Assembly: GCA_024698065.1 (NCBI GenBank)
Contig: JAILRR010000089.1
Coordinates: forward strand, 1 to 13,584
Origin: Bacilli bacterium
GTDB lineage: Bacteria > Bacillota_I > Bacilli_A > RFN20 > CAG-826
Length of the DNA stretch: 13,584 nt
Direction: 5' to 3'
Of the stretch, positions 6,489 through 13,037 are shown piece by piece; the first letter of the stretch is position 1, and each line of letters opens with the position of its first letter. The position numbers were made by a program, and so were the translations under genes. The notes beneath the pieces were generated by a model, which worked only from the letters and a program-made list of their open reading frames with translations, was not told where the DNA came from and made no database searches.

Positions 6489-7320
6489 AGGACCGTTAAA
6501 CATCTTGTATGCAGGCGATAAAGGCTACACTATGGCGCTTTATCTCTCGATGGAAAGTATTGCCAGAAGAACAAAAAACCCTGTCAAAATCCATCTCTTT
6601 TCGATGACTTCAGGAAAAACAAAGGGTGTCGAAGAGGAAGATAGGCTCCTTCTTGAGAAGATGCTAAAAGACTTCAATGAAGAGAATGAAATCATCCTTT
6701 ATGACGCTTCAAAAATGTACGAGGAAGAGTTCAAAAAAGGACCTAACAACAAGAACATCTTCTTCCCTCCGATGTGCTTACTAAGGCTCTTTGCCGAAAG
6801 GATTCTCCCGAAGGATATCGATGAGCTTCTTTACCTTGATGGAGACACTCTCATCTATAACCCTATTGAGAATATCCGCGAGAACGATATCAGTGACTAT
6901 GAGTTCGGAGCCGTTCTCGATTACTTAGGAAAGACTTGGAAGAATAAGAACTATTTCAATTCAGGTGTCCTCTACTTCAATATCAAGAAATGCAGGGAGA
7001 CTGGTCTCTTTGAAAAGTGCATTGAGTTCGTTATGACCAAAAAGGCTTTCTTTCCTGATCAAGACGCTTTAAACAAGAAGAACGTCGCCCATATGGTCAT
7101 GCCAACGAAATTCAATGACCAAAGAAACGTCCTAGAAGATACGGTTGTCAGCCATTACCCAAGAAGAATATGGAAGTTCTATAGCCCAGTTAAGCCTTGG
7201 ATGATCAAGAGGATGCATAAGGAGCTTAAACGCCACTGCTTCGATATCGATTACGATTATTATCTTAAGAACTTCCCATTCGAGAGATACGGAATAGAAA
7301 AGCCAAAGAAAGATTGGTAA
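6481..7320 (+). CDS. Glycosyltransferase family 8 protein
   Basis: This 279-residue retaining GT-A fold glycosyltransferase is of family 8, probably cytosolic or membrane-associated. The N-terminus NILYAGDKGYTMALYLSMES (8-27) is the usual nucleotide-sugar pocket strand of GT8. The metal-binding DxD motif is Asp120-Gly-Asp122 in LLYLDGDTLIY. FNSGVLYFN (159-167), DQDALN (193-198) and the C-terminal HYPRRIWKFYSPVKPW follow in the standard order. The sugar donor and acceptor cannot be told from sequence; the family includes lipopolysaccharide-type glucosyl- and galactosyltransferases. The ATG overlaps the end of the flippase-like gene, and AGGA eight bases upstream serves as ribosome site. A strong terminator follows at once, so this is a two-gene operon. 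Confidence 0.9.
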   Translation: MYKGPLNILYAGDKGYTMALYLSMESIARRTKNPVKIHLFSMTSGKTKGVEEEDRLLLEKMLKDFNEENEIILYDASKMYEEEFKKGPNNKNIFFPPMCLLRLFAERILPKDIDELLYLDGDTLIYNPIENIRENDISDYEFGAVLDYLGKTWKNKNYFNSGVLYFNIKKCRETGLFEKCIEFVMTKKAFFPDQDALNKKNVAHMVMPTKFNDQRNVLEDTVVSHYPRRIWKFYSPVKPWMIKRMHKELKRHCFDIDYDYYLKNFPFERYGIEKPKKDW

Positions 7321-7325
7321 AGAAA

Positions 7326-7357
7326 AAGCGCCTCGCAACTGAGGCGCTTATTTTTTT
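7326..7357. terminator. Bidirectional intrinsic terminator
   Basis: AAGCGCCTC (7326-7334) and GAGGCGCTT (7341-7349) form a 9-bp GC-rich stem with a six-base loop. A and seven T follow on the plus strand, and TTTCTTT follows on the minus strand. It ends the GT8 operon and probably also the convergent membrane-protein gene whose stop is at 7367. Confidence 0.9.
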
Positions 7358-7366
7358 GATTTTCGA

Positions 7367-8335
7367 TTAGGCTTTTTTGGAAAGCTCAGCACCGGACTTG
7401 GCAGCGGCAAGCATGATGTAACCGCCAAGGGTAGCTGTGACAGCACCAACGATGAGGTTCATGATTGGGAAGCCGAATCCCCAATCCTTGCCACCGAAGA
7501 TGTAGGTCTTGCCTTCTTCAAGAGCGTAGTTGAGGTGAATGCCATTGTCTCTCCAGGTGATGGTGAGAAGGCCATAGATGATGAGTCCAGCAGCGATAGC
7601 AAGGACAGCACCGCCAGCCATGAAGCCTGGGAGTTTGGTTCCATTCTTGAATTTGTTAAGCCAAGCAAGAAGGAGAAGGACAAAGGCGGCTAAGTTGGAA
7701 AGGGTGATGGTGAGAAGGAGGCAGTTGATTTCACTCTGCTTCCAAACGTTCACGGTAGTATTGGCCATGTTGACTAAGAGGCTGAGGCCAGCTTCAAGGG
7801 CGATAGCGCAGGTGAAGACCATGGCACCGCCAATGAATCCGCGGAGAAGAGGTTTCTGATCTTTGCCATCATAGAGTTTGACCATTGGGATGTTGGTCGC
7901 AATGAGGAAGATGATGGCGATGAGAAGGGACATGACGATGACAAAGACGAGATTGCTTTCAGCACCGTTGTTTCCAGTGAGGTCAAAGAATAAGACAGCC
8001 TGGAGAAGGAAGAATATACCGGCAGCCCAACCTTCAACGATGAGGGTGGTGAGAGATTTCACGACTGGTTCATCATCACGTTGATTGATGAGACCTTTAA
8101 CAGCATAGAAGAGACCATAGCCGGAGATGACAGCCATGCTAAGACCGAGGACAGCAAGTTCTAAGTAAAGGAGATAAGCTCCGCTGAACAAGTCCTGGGT
8201 GAAGTAAGTTGGATTGGTTCCGAAGTACTCAGGAACAACGAAGGCACCGAAGTAAAGACCAAAGGCACCAAAGGCGAGAACGATAAGAGCGTGTGCTAAG
8301 AGGCTCAAGGTTCTGGATGTGTTTGTATATTTCAT
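7367..8335 (-). CDS. Uncharacterised eight-helix membrane protein
   Basis: I do not recognise this family. From the chosen start the protein has 322 residues with eight likely membrane helices, near residues 10-33, 52-80, 96-117, 127-148, 165-188, 203-226, 236-258 and 288-311. The loops are short and a KSGAELSKKA tail closes the protein. There is no signal peptide cleavage motif and no extra-membrane domain; the longest loop (259-287, with WRDNG and a GKDWGFGFP stretch) might be exposed. The start MKYTNT is preferred over one nine codons upstream because GAGG (8342-8345) lies six bases before it. The gene is alone in its transcription unit, with a near-consensus promoter and an operator-like palindrome, so its expression is probably regulated. 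Sterol, transport or stress functions would be guesses. Confidence 0.75.
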   Translation of the reverse strand: MKYTNTSRTLSLLAHALIVLAFGAFGLYFGAFVVPEYFGTNPTYFTQDLFSGAYLLYLELAVLGLSMAVISGYGLFYAVKGLINQRDDEPVVKSLTTLIVEGWAAGIFFLLQAVLFFDLTGNNGAESNLVFVIVMSLLIAIIFLIATNIPMVKLYDGKDQKPLLRGFIGGAMVFTCAIALEAGLSLLVNMANTTVNVWKQSEINCLLLTITLSNLAAFVLLLLAWLNKFKNGTKLPGFMAGGAVLAIAAGLIIYGLLTITWRDNGIHLNYALEEGKTYIFGGKDWGFGFPIMNLIVGAVTATLGGYIMLAAAKSGAELSKKA

Positions 8336-8354
8336 AAACAACCTCGCTCGCAAG

Positions 8355-8378
8355 GGCTTCAAAAATATATGCGAAGCC
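8355..8378 (-). promoter_or_regulatory. Leader hairpin of the eight-helix protein gene
   Basis: In the ~50-nt leader, GGCTTC (8373-8378) pairs with GAAGCC (8355-8360) around a 12-base A/T-rich loop. It lies about ten bases before the GAGG ribosome site. It may stabilise the 5' end or affect translation; nothing shows a ligand. Confidence 0.35.
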
Positions 8379-8391
8379 GTGCAACTTACTT

Positions 8392-8420
8392 ATTTAAGTC
8401 TATCTTGAAAAGATAGTCAA
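8392..8420 (-). promoter_or_regulatory. Promoter with operator-like palindrome in the spacer
   Basis: On the minus strand, TTGACT (8415-8420), 17 bases, then TTAAAT (8392-8397); 5/6 and 4/6 match consensus. The spacer holds a perfect palindrome, TATCTT-GAA-AAGATA (8401-8415 on the plus strand), which touches the -35 box. A repressor there would block polymerase directly. Confidence 0.65.
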
Positions 8421-8428
8421 TTCCCAAA

Positions 8429-8450
8429 GGGGAATTTTCTTTAATTCCCC
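8429..8450 (-). terminator. Hairpin after the flavoprotein gene, weak terminator
   Basis: GGGGAATT (minus strand, 8443-8450), loop AAAGAA, AATTCCCC (8429-8436): a perfect 8-bp stem, but followed only by TTTGGG. GGGAATT at 8419-8425 (minus) can pair with the same AATTCCC arm, so two hairpins exclude each other. An additional A/T-rich imperfect hairpin lies at 8469-8503, with arms AAAAACG and CGTTTTT. Together they probably end the flavoprotein transcript. Confidence 0.4.
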
Positions 8451-8495
8451 TCGAAAAAACGATCATCAAAAAACGCGATAAATTCTATTTTTATG

Positions 8496-8519
8496 CCGTT
8501 TTTGTAGGGGATTTTTGAG
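8496..8519. repeat. 24-bp imperfect repeat, copy 2
   Basis: CCGTTTTTG, TAGG, then GGATTTTTGAG. It matches the copy at 5240-5263 in 20 of 24 bases. It ends two bases before the stop codon of the flavoprotein gene. Confidence 0.4.
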
Positions 8520-8521
8520 AT

Positions 8522-9679
8522 TTATAAAGCCTTGAAGGCAATGATTGCGCTTATTAATGACCAAGTGAGGTTATAGCCGCCACAGTTGCCATCAACATCA
8601 AGAAGTTCGCCAATTAAATAGACGCCTTTTTCCCTCTTTGAGAGGAGGTTCTCGTCGACCTCTTCAAGAGAGACGCCGCCAATGGTGACTTGCGAATAAT
8701 CAAAGTTATAATGACACTTAACGGAATATCTAAGGTTCTTCATCGCTGTGGCAACGCATAAAGCATCTTTCCCTTTCGAACGGGCAAGAACATGTTTCTG
8801 AAGAGGCTCAACCAGATATGAATCGAGGTAGAACTTGCTATTCAACCCTTCATCGTGAGCAAGCCTCTTAACGAGTTCCTCGAAATCCCAATCGGGGAAA
8901 AGGTCCACCACCAACTCAATGTCTTTTGGGAACTTGTGACGATATATCGCGCTCTCAGCATTGAAGATGACGATGCCAGAGATTCCATCATTCTTGTACA
9001 AGATCTCACCATTCTCATCGAAGATCTTTTCTTTGCCCAAGAAGGCTTTGACATTTGCTTTATGGCGAACGCCGGCAAGAGGTTTGATGTCTTTGTCGTT
9101 GAGAGTGAGTGGAGTCAGTCCAGGTCTAGGTTCAACTAGGGAATAGCCGTGTTTCTTAAGAACTCCGTAGAAGCTCCCGTCGCTTCCGAGTTTTGGATCG
9201 CTTCTTCCACCAGTTGCGATAACAAAGTTATCGAACACGTAGTTCTTTTTCTCTGTTTTAACCTCGATGTTTGAGCCTTTGACCACATAATCGATGACTC
9301 TTGTCTCGATTAGGAATGAGACGCCTACTTTTTCCGCTAACTTCTTAAGATATAAAGCGTATGAAGGCGCACTCTCAGAAAGAGGATAGACGTAATCGCC
9401 ATTAGAGGTCACTTCGATCCCTAAACTCTTAAGAACGCCTTCTAAGAAGGCATAGTTATATTTCTCAAGGACAGGAGCCATGAATACTGGCTGGTTATAT
9501 TTGTCCTTTGAGAGGTTTTTGTTTAAGAGGTTGCAGTGTCCATTTCCAGTCGCATAAAGCTTCTTCGAAAGTTTGCTCTCTTTTTCGAAAACTATCACCT
9601 CAGATTCTGGGTGTTTGATTTTCAAAAAGATAGAGAGATACAGGCCACTAGGACCACTGCCGACAATACCGATTTTCAT
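8522..9679 (-). CDS. BaiN/RdsA (HI0933-like) FAD-dependent oxidoreductase
   Basis: This 385-residue flavoprotein has an N-terminal dinucleotide-binding GSGPSG (7-12). ATGNGHCNLLNKN (43-55) follows, the HI0933/YhiN-family signature, then FVIATGGRSDPKLGSDG in the middle. The C-terminal FAD contact is GELLDVDGNCGGYNLTWS (357-374). The family, often labelled BaiN/RdsA or aminoacetone oxidase family, covers NAD(P)/FAD oxidoreductases. A few gut members reduce bile-acid intermediates, but most have no known substrate, so a bile-acid role should not be assumed. The length is typical. There is no Shine-Dalgarno. A -10 box TAAAAT lies exactly seven bases before the ATG, with a -35 box 17 bases further up, indicating a leaderless transcript separate from the gene upstream. 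Confidence 0.88.
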   Translation of the reverse strand: MKIGIVGSGPSGLYLSIFLKIKHPESEVIVFEKESKLSKKLYATGNGHCNLLNKNLSKDKYNQPVFMAPVLEKYNYAFLEGVLKSLGIEVTSNGDYVYPLSESAPSYALYLKKLAEKVGVSFLIETRVIDYVVKGSNIEVKTEKKNYVFDNFVIATGGRSDPKLGSDGSFYGVLKKHGYSLVEPRPGLTPLTLNDKDIKPLAGVRHKANVKAFLGKEKIFDENGEILYKNDGISGIVIFNAESAIYRHKFPKDIELVVDLFPDWDFEELVKRLAHDEGLNSKFYLDSYLVEPLQKHVLARSKGKDALCVATAMKNLRYSVKCHYNFDYSQVTIGGVSLEEVDENLLSKREKGVYLIGELLDVDGNCGGYNLTWSLISAIIAFKAL

Positions 9680-9686
9680 CGTATGT

Positions 9687-9715
9687 ATTTTAGTCTAGAT
9701 GGAAGAGATAGACAA
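9687..9715 (-). promoter_or_regulatory. Flavoprotein promoter with leaderless geometry
   Basis: On the minus strand, TTGTCT (9710-9715), 17 bases, TAAAAT (9687-9692), then seven bases to the ATG at 9679. The match is 4/6 and 5/6. Transcription should start on the start codon itself. The -35 box overlaps the U-tract of the preceding terminator. Confidence 0.65.
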
Positions 9716-9745
9716 AAAGAAAAGCAGCCGTTTTATGGGCTGCTT
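9716..9745 (-). terminator. Intrinsic terminator of the nadE-GtrA-like operon
   Basis: On the minus strand, AAGCAGCC (9738-9745), loop CATAAAAC, GGCTGCTT (9722-9729), then TTCTTTTTG. An 8-bp stem with U-tract, about 20 bp after the stop codon of the GtrA-like gene. Confidence 0.85.
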
Positions 9746-9764
9746 AATCCTTATCTTATTTGAA

Positions 9765-10823
9765 TTATTTCTTAGAATGCTCTTTTTTGTATTGAGCAAG
9801 TTCTTCTTCGAGAAGGTCATGAGCCTTTTCACGGCGGACGTATTTCTTCTTTTCATAGAAGAATTTATCCATCTCCTCACGGAAGATTTGGCGCAAAGAA
9901 GAATAAGTGACAGGTTCTCCGCTACCGCTTGATTTCGCTGGCTTTTCTTCTTCTGGTTTTTCTTCCTTAGGTTCTTCAGCCATAGCCTCTTGGGCTTCAG
10001 GTTCTTCGGTATTGGCTTCTTCTTCCTTGACCTCTTCCTGGGCTTCTTCCTTTTCTTCAGAAGGTTCTTCCTCTGCAGGTTGTTCCTGTGGCGCCTCTTC
10101 TTCGGCCACTTCTTCTTCAACAGCCTCCTCTTCTTTCATAGCAGGTTCTTTTGCCTTTTTGTCCTTGAAGACAAGGAGGTTTCTGACTAAGCAGCTATAG
10201 ATGATCATTAAGATGAGCGCGCAGGCAAGGATGGCGAATCCGTAGATCATGGCCATGCCTTCGTGAGTGAGGATGTGATTGATGGTTAAAGCGGTGAATT
10301 CACTATGGAGACCAGCATCTGGGATGATGGCATTAAGGGCGACTACACCTAAATAGGAAAGTCCAATGAGCAATCCACATCCGATGATGGCGCTAAGAAG
10401 GAACTTGATGAAAGTCATTCTTCCTTTGCCCTTATAGACAATGAAATGACTAAATAAGTAACCAACCACTAGATAAAGGACAAATCCCGCTCCGGTAGCG
10501 GCAAGCCACTTGATGAGTTCTTCAAGCTCAATGGATTTGAGGACGAATTCCAAGAGGCAGTATTGCGCTCCTAAAGCAATGATGATGGCGATAAGCTCAA
10601 AAATGAGGAACTTAACAAAACGAGGCATTCCTTTCTTTTGTTTTGGTTCTTCTTCCGCGGCTGGCTCGGTAACTTCTTCAGCAATCGGCTCAACCGTTTC
10701 TTCTTGGGCAACGGTTTCTTCGGCTGGTTCTTCCGCCAAAGTTTCGACTTCTTTCGGTTCTTCAACCGGTTGTTCAACCTCTTGATTCTCAGGCTGAACT
10801 GCTTCTTTCTTTCTTTTTTTCAT
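9765..10823 (-). CDS. GtrA-like membrane protein with long acidic tails
   Basis: This is a 352-residue protein of three parts. Residues 1-63 are a Glu/Pro/Ala-rich acidic tail after a short basic start. Residues 67-222 hold four membrane helices (about 70-95, 105-128, 138-165, 190-213). The loops GYLFSHFIVYKGKGRMTFIK (121-140) and SCLVRNLLVFKDKK recall the GtrA family (small four-helix proteins tied to polyprenyl-linked sugar transfer), though the match is by eye. Residues 224-296 are again extremely Glu-rich, and 308-350 is a charged, probably helical or coiled segment (SLRQIFREEMDKFFYEKKKYVRREKAHDLL). The gene follows nadE by 32 bases. Its AAAGGA ribosome site is 14 bases from the ATG, longer than ideal. 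The function is unknown; the acidic tails may be protein-interaction or spacer regions. Confidence 0.7.
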   Translation of the reverse strand: MKKRKKEAVQPENQEVEQPVEEPKEVETLAEEPAEETVAQEETVEPIAEEVTEPAAEEEPKQKKGMPRFVKFLIFELIAIIIALGAQYCLLEFVLKSIELEELIKWLAATGAGFVLYLVVGYLFSHFIVYKGKGRMTFIKFLLSAIIGCGLLIGLSYLGVVALNAIIPDAGLHSEFTALTINHILTHEGMAMIYGFAILACALILMIIYSCLVRNLLVFKDKKAKEPAMKEEEAVEEEVAEEEAPQEQPAEEEPSEEKEEAQEEVKEEEANTEEPEAQEAMAEEPKEEKPEEEKPAKSSGSGEPVTYSSLRQIFREEMDKFFYEKKKYVRREKAHDLLEEELAQYKKEHSKK

Positions 10824-10855
10824 GGTTTATGTGCCATTCCTTTATTTCTAGGATA

Positions 10856-12958
10856 CTAGAGAGAATCTATTTCTTTAAGAAAATCCTCAACATATGCATC
10901 GCTTGGCATCAATAAATCGCCCCTTGGAGAAAGGCCAACAGTACCGATTTTGACTCCGTCTGGTGTACAGTTTCTCTTGAATTGGCTTTGGAAGAAACGC
11001 TTGAAGAAGACTCTCAGCCATTTCTTCAAAGTCTCGTTATCAAACTTGTAATTGAAGGCTTGCTGAGCAAGGAAATAGAGCTTCTTTGGAGAGAATCCAT
11101 AACGAAGATAATGGAAGATGAAGAAATCCTGGAGCTCATATGGGCCAACCTTATCTTCAGACTTCTGGACGATCTCTCCTTTGGCTGAAGGTGGTAAGAG
11201 CTCAGGGCTGATTGGCGTATCAATGATGCCCATCAAAGCTGTCTTCGCTTCTGGATGCATGATCGCATATCCCTCAACAACATATCTGACCAAGGTCTTT
11301 GGAACAGAGATGTTGAGATCATAGAAGGACATGTGGTCACCGTTATAAGTGCACCAACCAAGAGCAGCTTCGCTTAAGTCACCGGTGCCAACCATTAAAG
11401 CATCCTCGTCGTTAGCAAGATCCATCAAGACCTGGGTTCTTTCACGAGCCTGCGCATTCTCATAGGCAACATTGTGATTTTGTTCATCGTGCCCAATGTC
11501 TTTGAAATGTAAACGCACCGATTCACCGATGTTGATTTCACGGAATGAGACACCAAGCGATTCTGAAAGAAGGACTGCGTTGTCATGAGTTTTCTTGCTT
11601 GTTCCGAATGATGGAAGAGTAATAGCGATGATGTCTTTAAGGTCATAGCCGAGTTTTTTGAAGGCCTCGACAGAAACAAGGAGAGCAAGAGTTGAATCAA
11701 GACCTCCCGAAAGGCCTAACACAACTTTCTTCTGATGAACGGTTTTGAGCCTTTTCACAAGAGCCATGCTTTGCATGGTGAGAATGAGATTTACTCTTTC
11801 GAGGTCAGTTTCTTTGGTTTCTGGGATGAAAGGATTCTTCGCGTAGTGACGGGTCAACGTTTTAGGAGTTTCCAAAGGCATTGAGAAGAAGATCGTTTGA
11901 TAATCGTTTTCGTATTTGGCTTTGAATGAATGGTTTCTGTTTCTTTCGGCCTCAAGAAGTTCAATGTCGATTTCAGAAACGGCCTTTTCCATCTTGAATG
12001 GGGATGACTCACAAAGAATCTTTCCGTTCTCGGTAATGATGTTGTGGCCACCGAAGATCATGTCGGTGGTGCTTTCTCCATCACCAGCGTTGGCAAGGAT
12101 GTAAGCGGCAGTCATTTTGTCTGAAGCCGTCTTCAAAAGGCTTGTCGTGTATTCGGCCGAGCCAATAAGTGTAGGCGTGGCACATAAATTAAGAATGACA
12201 TTCGCGCCTGCCTGCGAGGCTTTCGCGGAAGGGACATCAATGGAAGAGATGTCTTCAGACAGTTCAACTGCGATTCTGAGTTTTGGGTAATTGGAATCAA
12301 CGAAGATCAAATTGGTTCCGAATGGGATCTTTTCTCCAAGAAGGTTTATGTAACCCTCTTTTGGTCCCTCAGAGAAGTATCTATTTTCGGATGGATAGGC
12401 TTTTGGGACGATGCCAAGGATCTCTCCGCCATAGTAAACGACACCACAGCTGTATAGTTTGCCATTGGTTTTGATAGGAGCGCCAACGGTGAAAAGAAGA
12501 TTGTTTTCTTTTGATGTTTCCTTAAGTTCAACAAGGGCTTTTTCAACCAATTCTTCCACTGTCTTGCTGAAGACTAAATCGCCTAAAGTGGCAGAAGTTA
12601 GACATAATTCTGGCAAAACAAGAATTTTGACGTTTTCTTTGTTTGCGTTCTCAACGGCCTTAATAATCTCCTCTTTATTGTGAGTGACGCCGGCGATCTC
12701 TACATCAATGGATTGAGCTGCAACCTTCACATAACCAAGTGGATCGGAAAGTTCGTTTTTGCCAGAAATCCTTGCAAATCTTGACTTTTCTTTAGCAAAA
12801 CTCCCTTCATTCAGGAGTTTTTGGTGAGCCTCGTCAGAAAGGATGACGAAGTCTTTTTGACCATTTTTGGTGATTATGATCCTACCTTCGTTTTCCTCTA
12901 ATTCCTTCCTTAACTTGTCTGTATTTCGTAGTAATGTGATTGGTTTGATGTCGTTCAT
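10856..12958 (-). CDS. nadE: NAD+ synthetase with N-terminal Phd/YefM-like domain and altered glutaminase site
   Basis: This 700-residue protein makes NAD+ from nicotinate adenine dinucleotide. Residues ~1-50 (IKPITLLRNTDKL, then GRIIITKNGQKDFVILSDEAH) resemble a complete Phd/YefM antitoxin-type fold and are not part of normal NadE. Residues ~74-360 form the nitrilase-type glutaminase domain. Glu117 (LPEL) and Lys186 (VPK) of the catalytic triad are present, but the Cys of the usual EICED motif is Ser234 (VELSED, codon TCT at 12257-12259). The nearby loop usually reading YLPNYxEFYE is reshaped. Residues ~385-700 are the synthetase domain, with the ATP-pyrophosphatase loop SGGLDS (417-422) and GTGDLSEAALGWCTYNGDHMS (524-544) intact. 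It probably uses free ammonia or has lost glutamine use. Start: AGAGG (12967-12971) eight bases before the ATG. It is transcribed with the GtrA-like gene. Confidence 0.93.
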   Translation of the reverse strand: MNDIKPITLLRNTDKLRKELEENEGRIIITKNGQKDFVILSDEAHQKLLNEGSFAKEKSRFARISGKNELSDPLGYVKVAAQSIDVEIAGVTHNKEEIIKAVENANKENVKILVLPELCLTSATLGDLVFSKTVEELVEKALVELKETSKENNLLFTVGAPIKTNGKLYSCGVVYYGGEILGIVPKAYPSENRYFSEGPKEGYINLLGEKIPFGTNLIFVDSNYPKLRIAVELSEDISSIDVPSAKASQAGANVILNLCATPTLIGSAEYTTSLLKTASDKMTAAYILANAGDGESTTDMIFGGHNIITENGKILCESSPFKMEKAVSEIDIELLEAERNRNHSFKAKYENDYQTIFFSMPLETPKTLTRHYAKNPFIPETKETDLERVNLILTMQSMALVKRLKTVHQKKVVLGLSGGLDSTLALLVSVEAFKKLGYDLKDIIAITLPSFGTSKKTHDNAVLLSESLGVSFREINIGESVRLHFKDIGHDEQNHNVAYENAQARERTQVLMDLANDEDALMVGTGDLSEAALGWCTYNGDHMSFYDLNISVPKTLVRYVVEGYAIMHPEAKTALMGIIDTPISPELLPPSAKGEIVQKSEDKVGPYELQDFFIFHYLRYGFSPKKLYFLAQQAFNYKFDNETLKKWLRVFFKRFFQSQFKRNCTPDGVKIGTVGLSPRGDLLMPSDAYVEDFLKEIDSL

Positions 12959-12972
12959 AAAAATTACCTCTT

Positions 12973-13006
12973 TGTCATTATACTGTCATTTTTCCTTATA
13001 TGTTGA
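12973..13006 (-). promoter_or_regulatory. nadE promoter with direct repeats over the -10 box
   Basis: On the minus strand, TCAACA (13001-13006), 18 bases, then a perfect TATAAT (12977-12982). The expected start near 12970 leaves a leader of only about 12 bases, just enough to hold the AGAGG site. Two direct repeats AATGACA (minus strand; 12973-12979 and 12984-12990) lie exactly 11 bp apart and cover the -10 box, like a binding site on one face of the helix. Confidence 0.6.
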
Positions 13007-13030
13007 AGATTTTGATAGTTATCTTAAAAT
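13003..13030 (+). promoter_or_regulatory. ATP-grasp gene promoter with leaderless geometry
   Basis: TTGAAG (13003-13008), 16 bases, TAAAAT (13025-13030), then seven bases to the ATG at 13038. This is the same -10-to-ATG spacing as in the flavoprotein gene. The -35 box overlaps that of the divergent nadE promoter. Confidence 0.55.
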
Positions 13031-13037
13031 TGTGAGG

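Noticed and set aside
8522..9679. Bile-acid reductase (BaiN) function for the flavoprotein
   Set aside because: Only family-level similarity is visible and no other bai genes are present; the substrate is left open.
10020..10140. Repetitive cttctt/ttcttcc tract as a possible satellite or CRISPR-like array
   Set aside because: It encodes the Glu-rich linker in frame and has no regular repeat-spacer spacing.
9695..10200. Lysine- or serine-rich and phenylalanine-rich open frames overlapping the GtrA-like gene
   Set aside because: They are other-frame readings of the Glu-rich repetitive tails of the real gene.
10824..10841. Five-codon open frame MAHKP whose stop overlaps the ATG of the GtrA-like gene (ATGA)
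   Set aside because: Its ATG directly abuts the AAAGG site, too close for ribosome use; probably chance.
10856..12958. A toxin-antitoxin module around the Phd/YefM-like domain
   Set aside because: No RelE-, YoeB-, Doc- or PIN-type toxin gene lies next to it in the window; the domain is fused to nadE instead.
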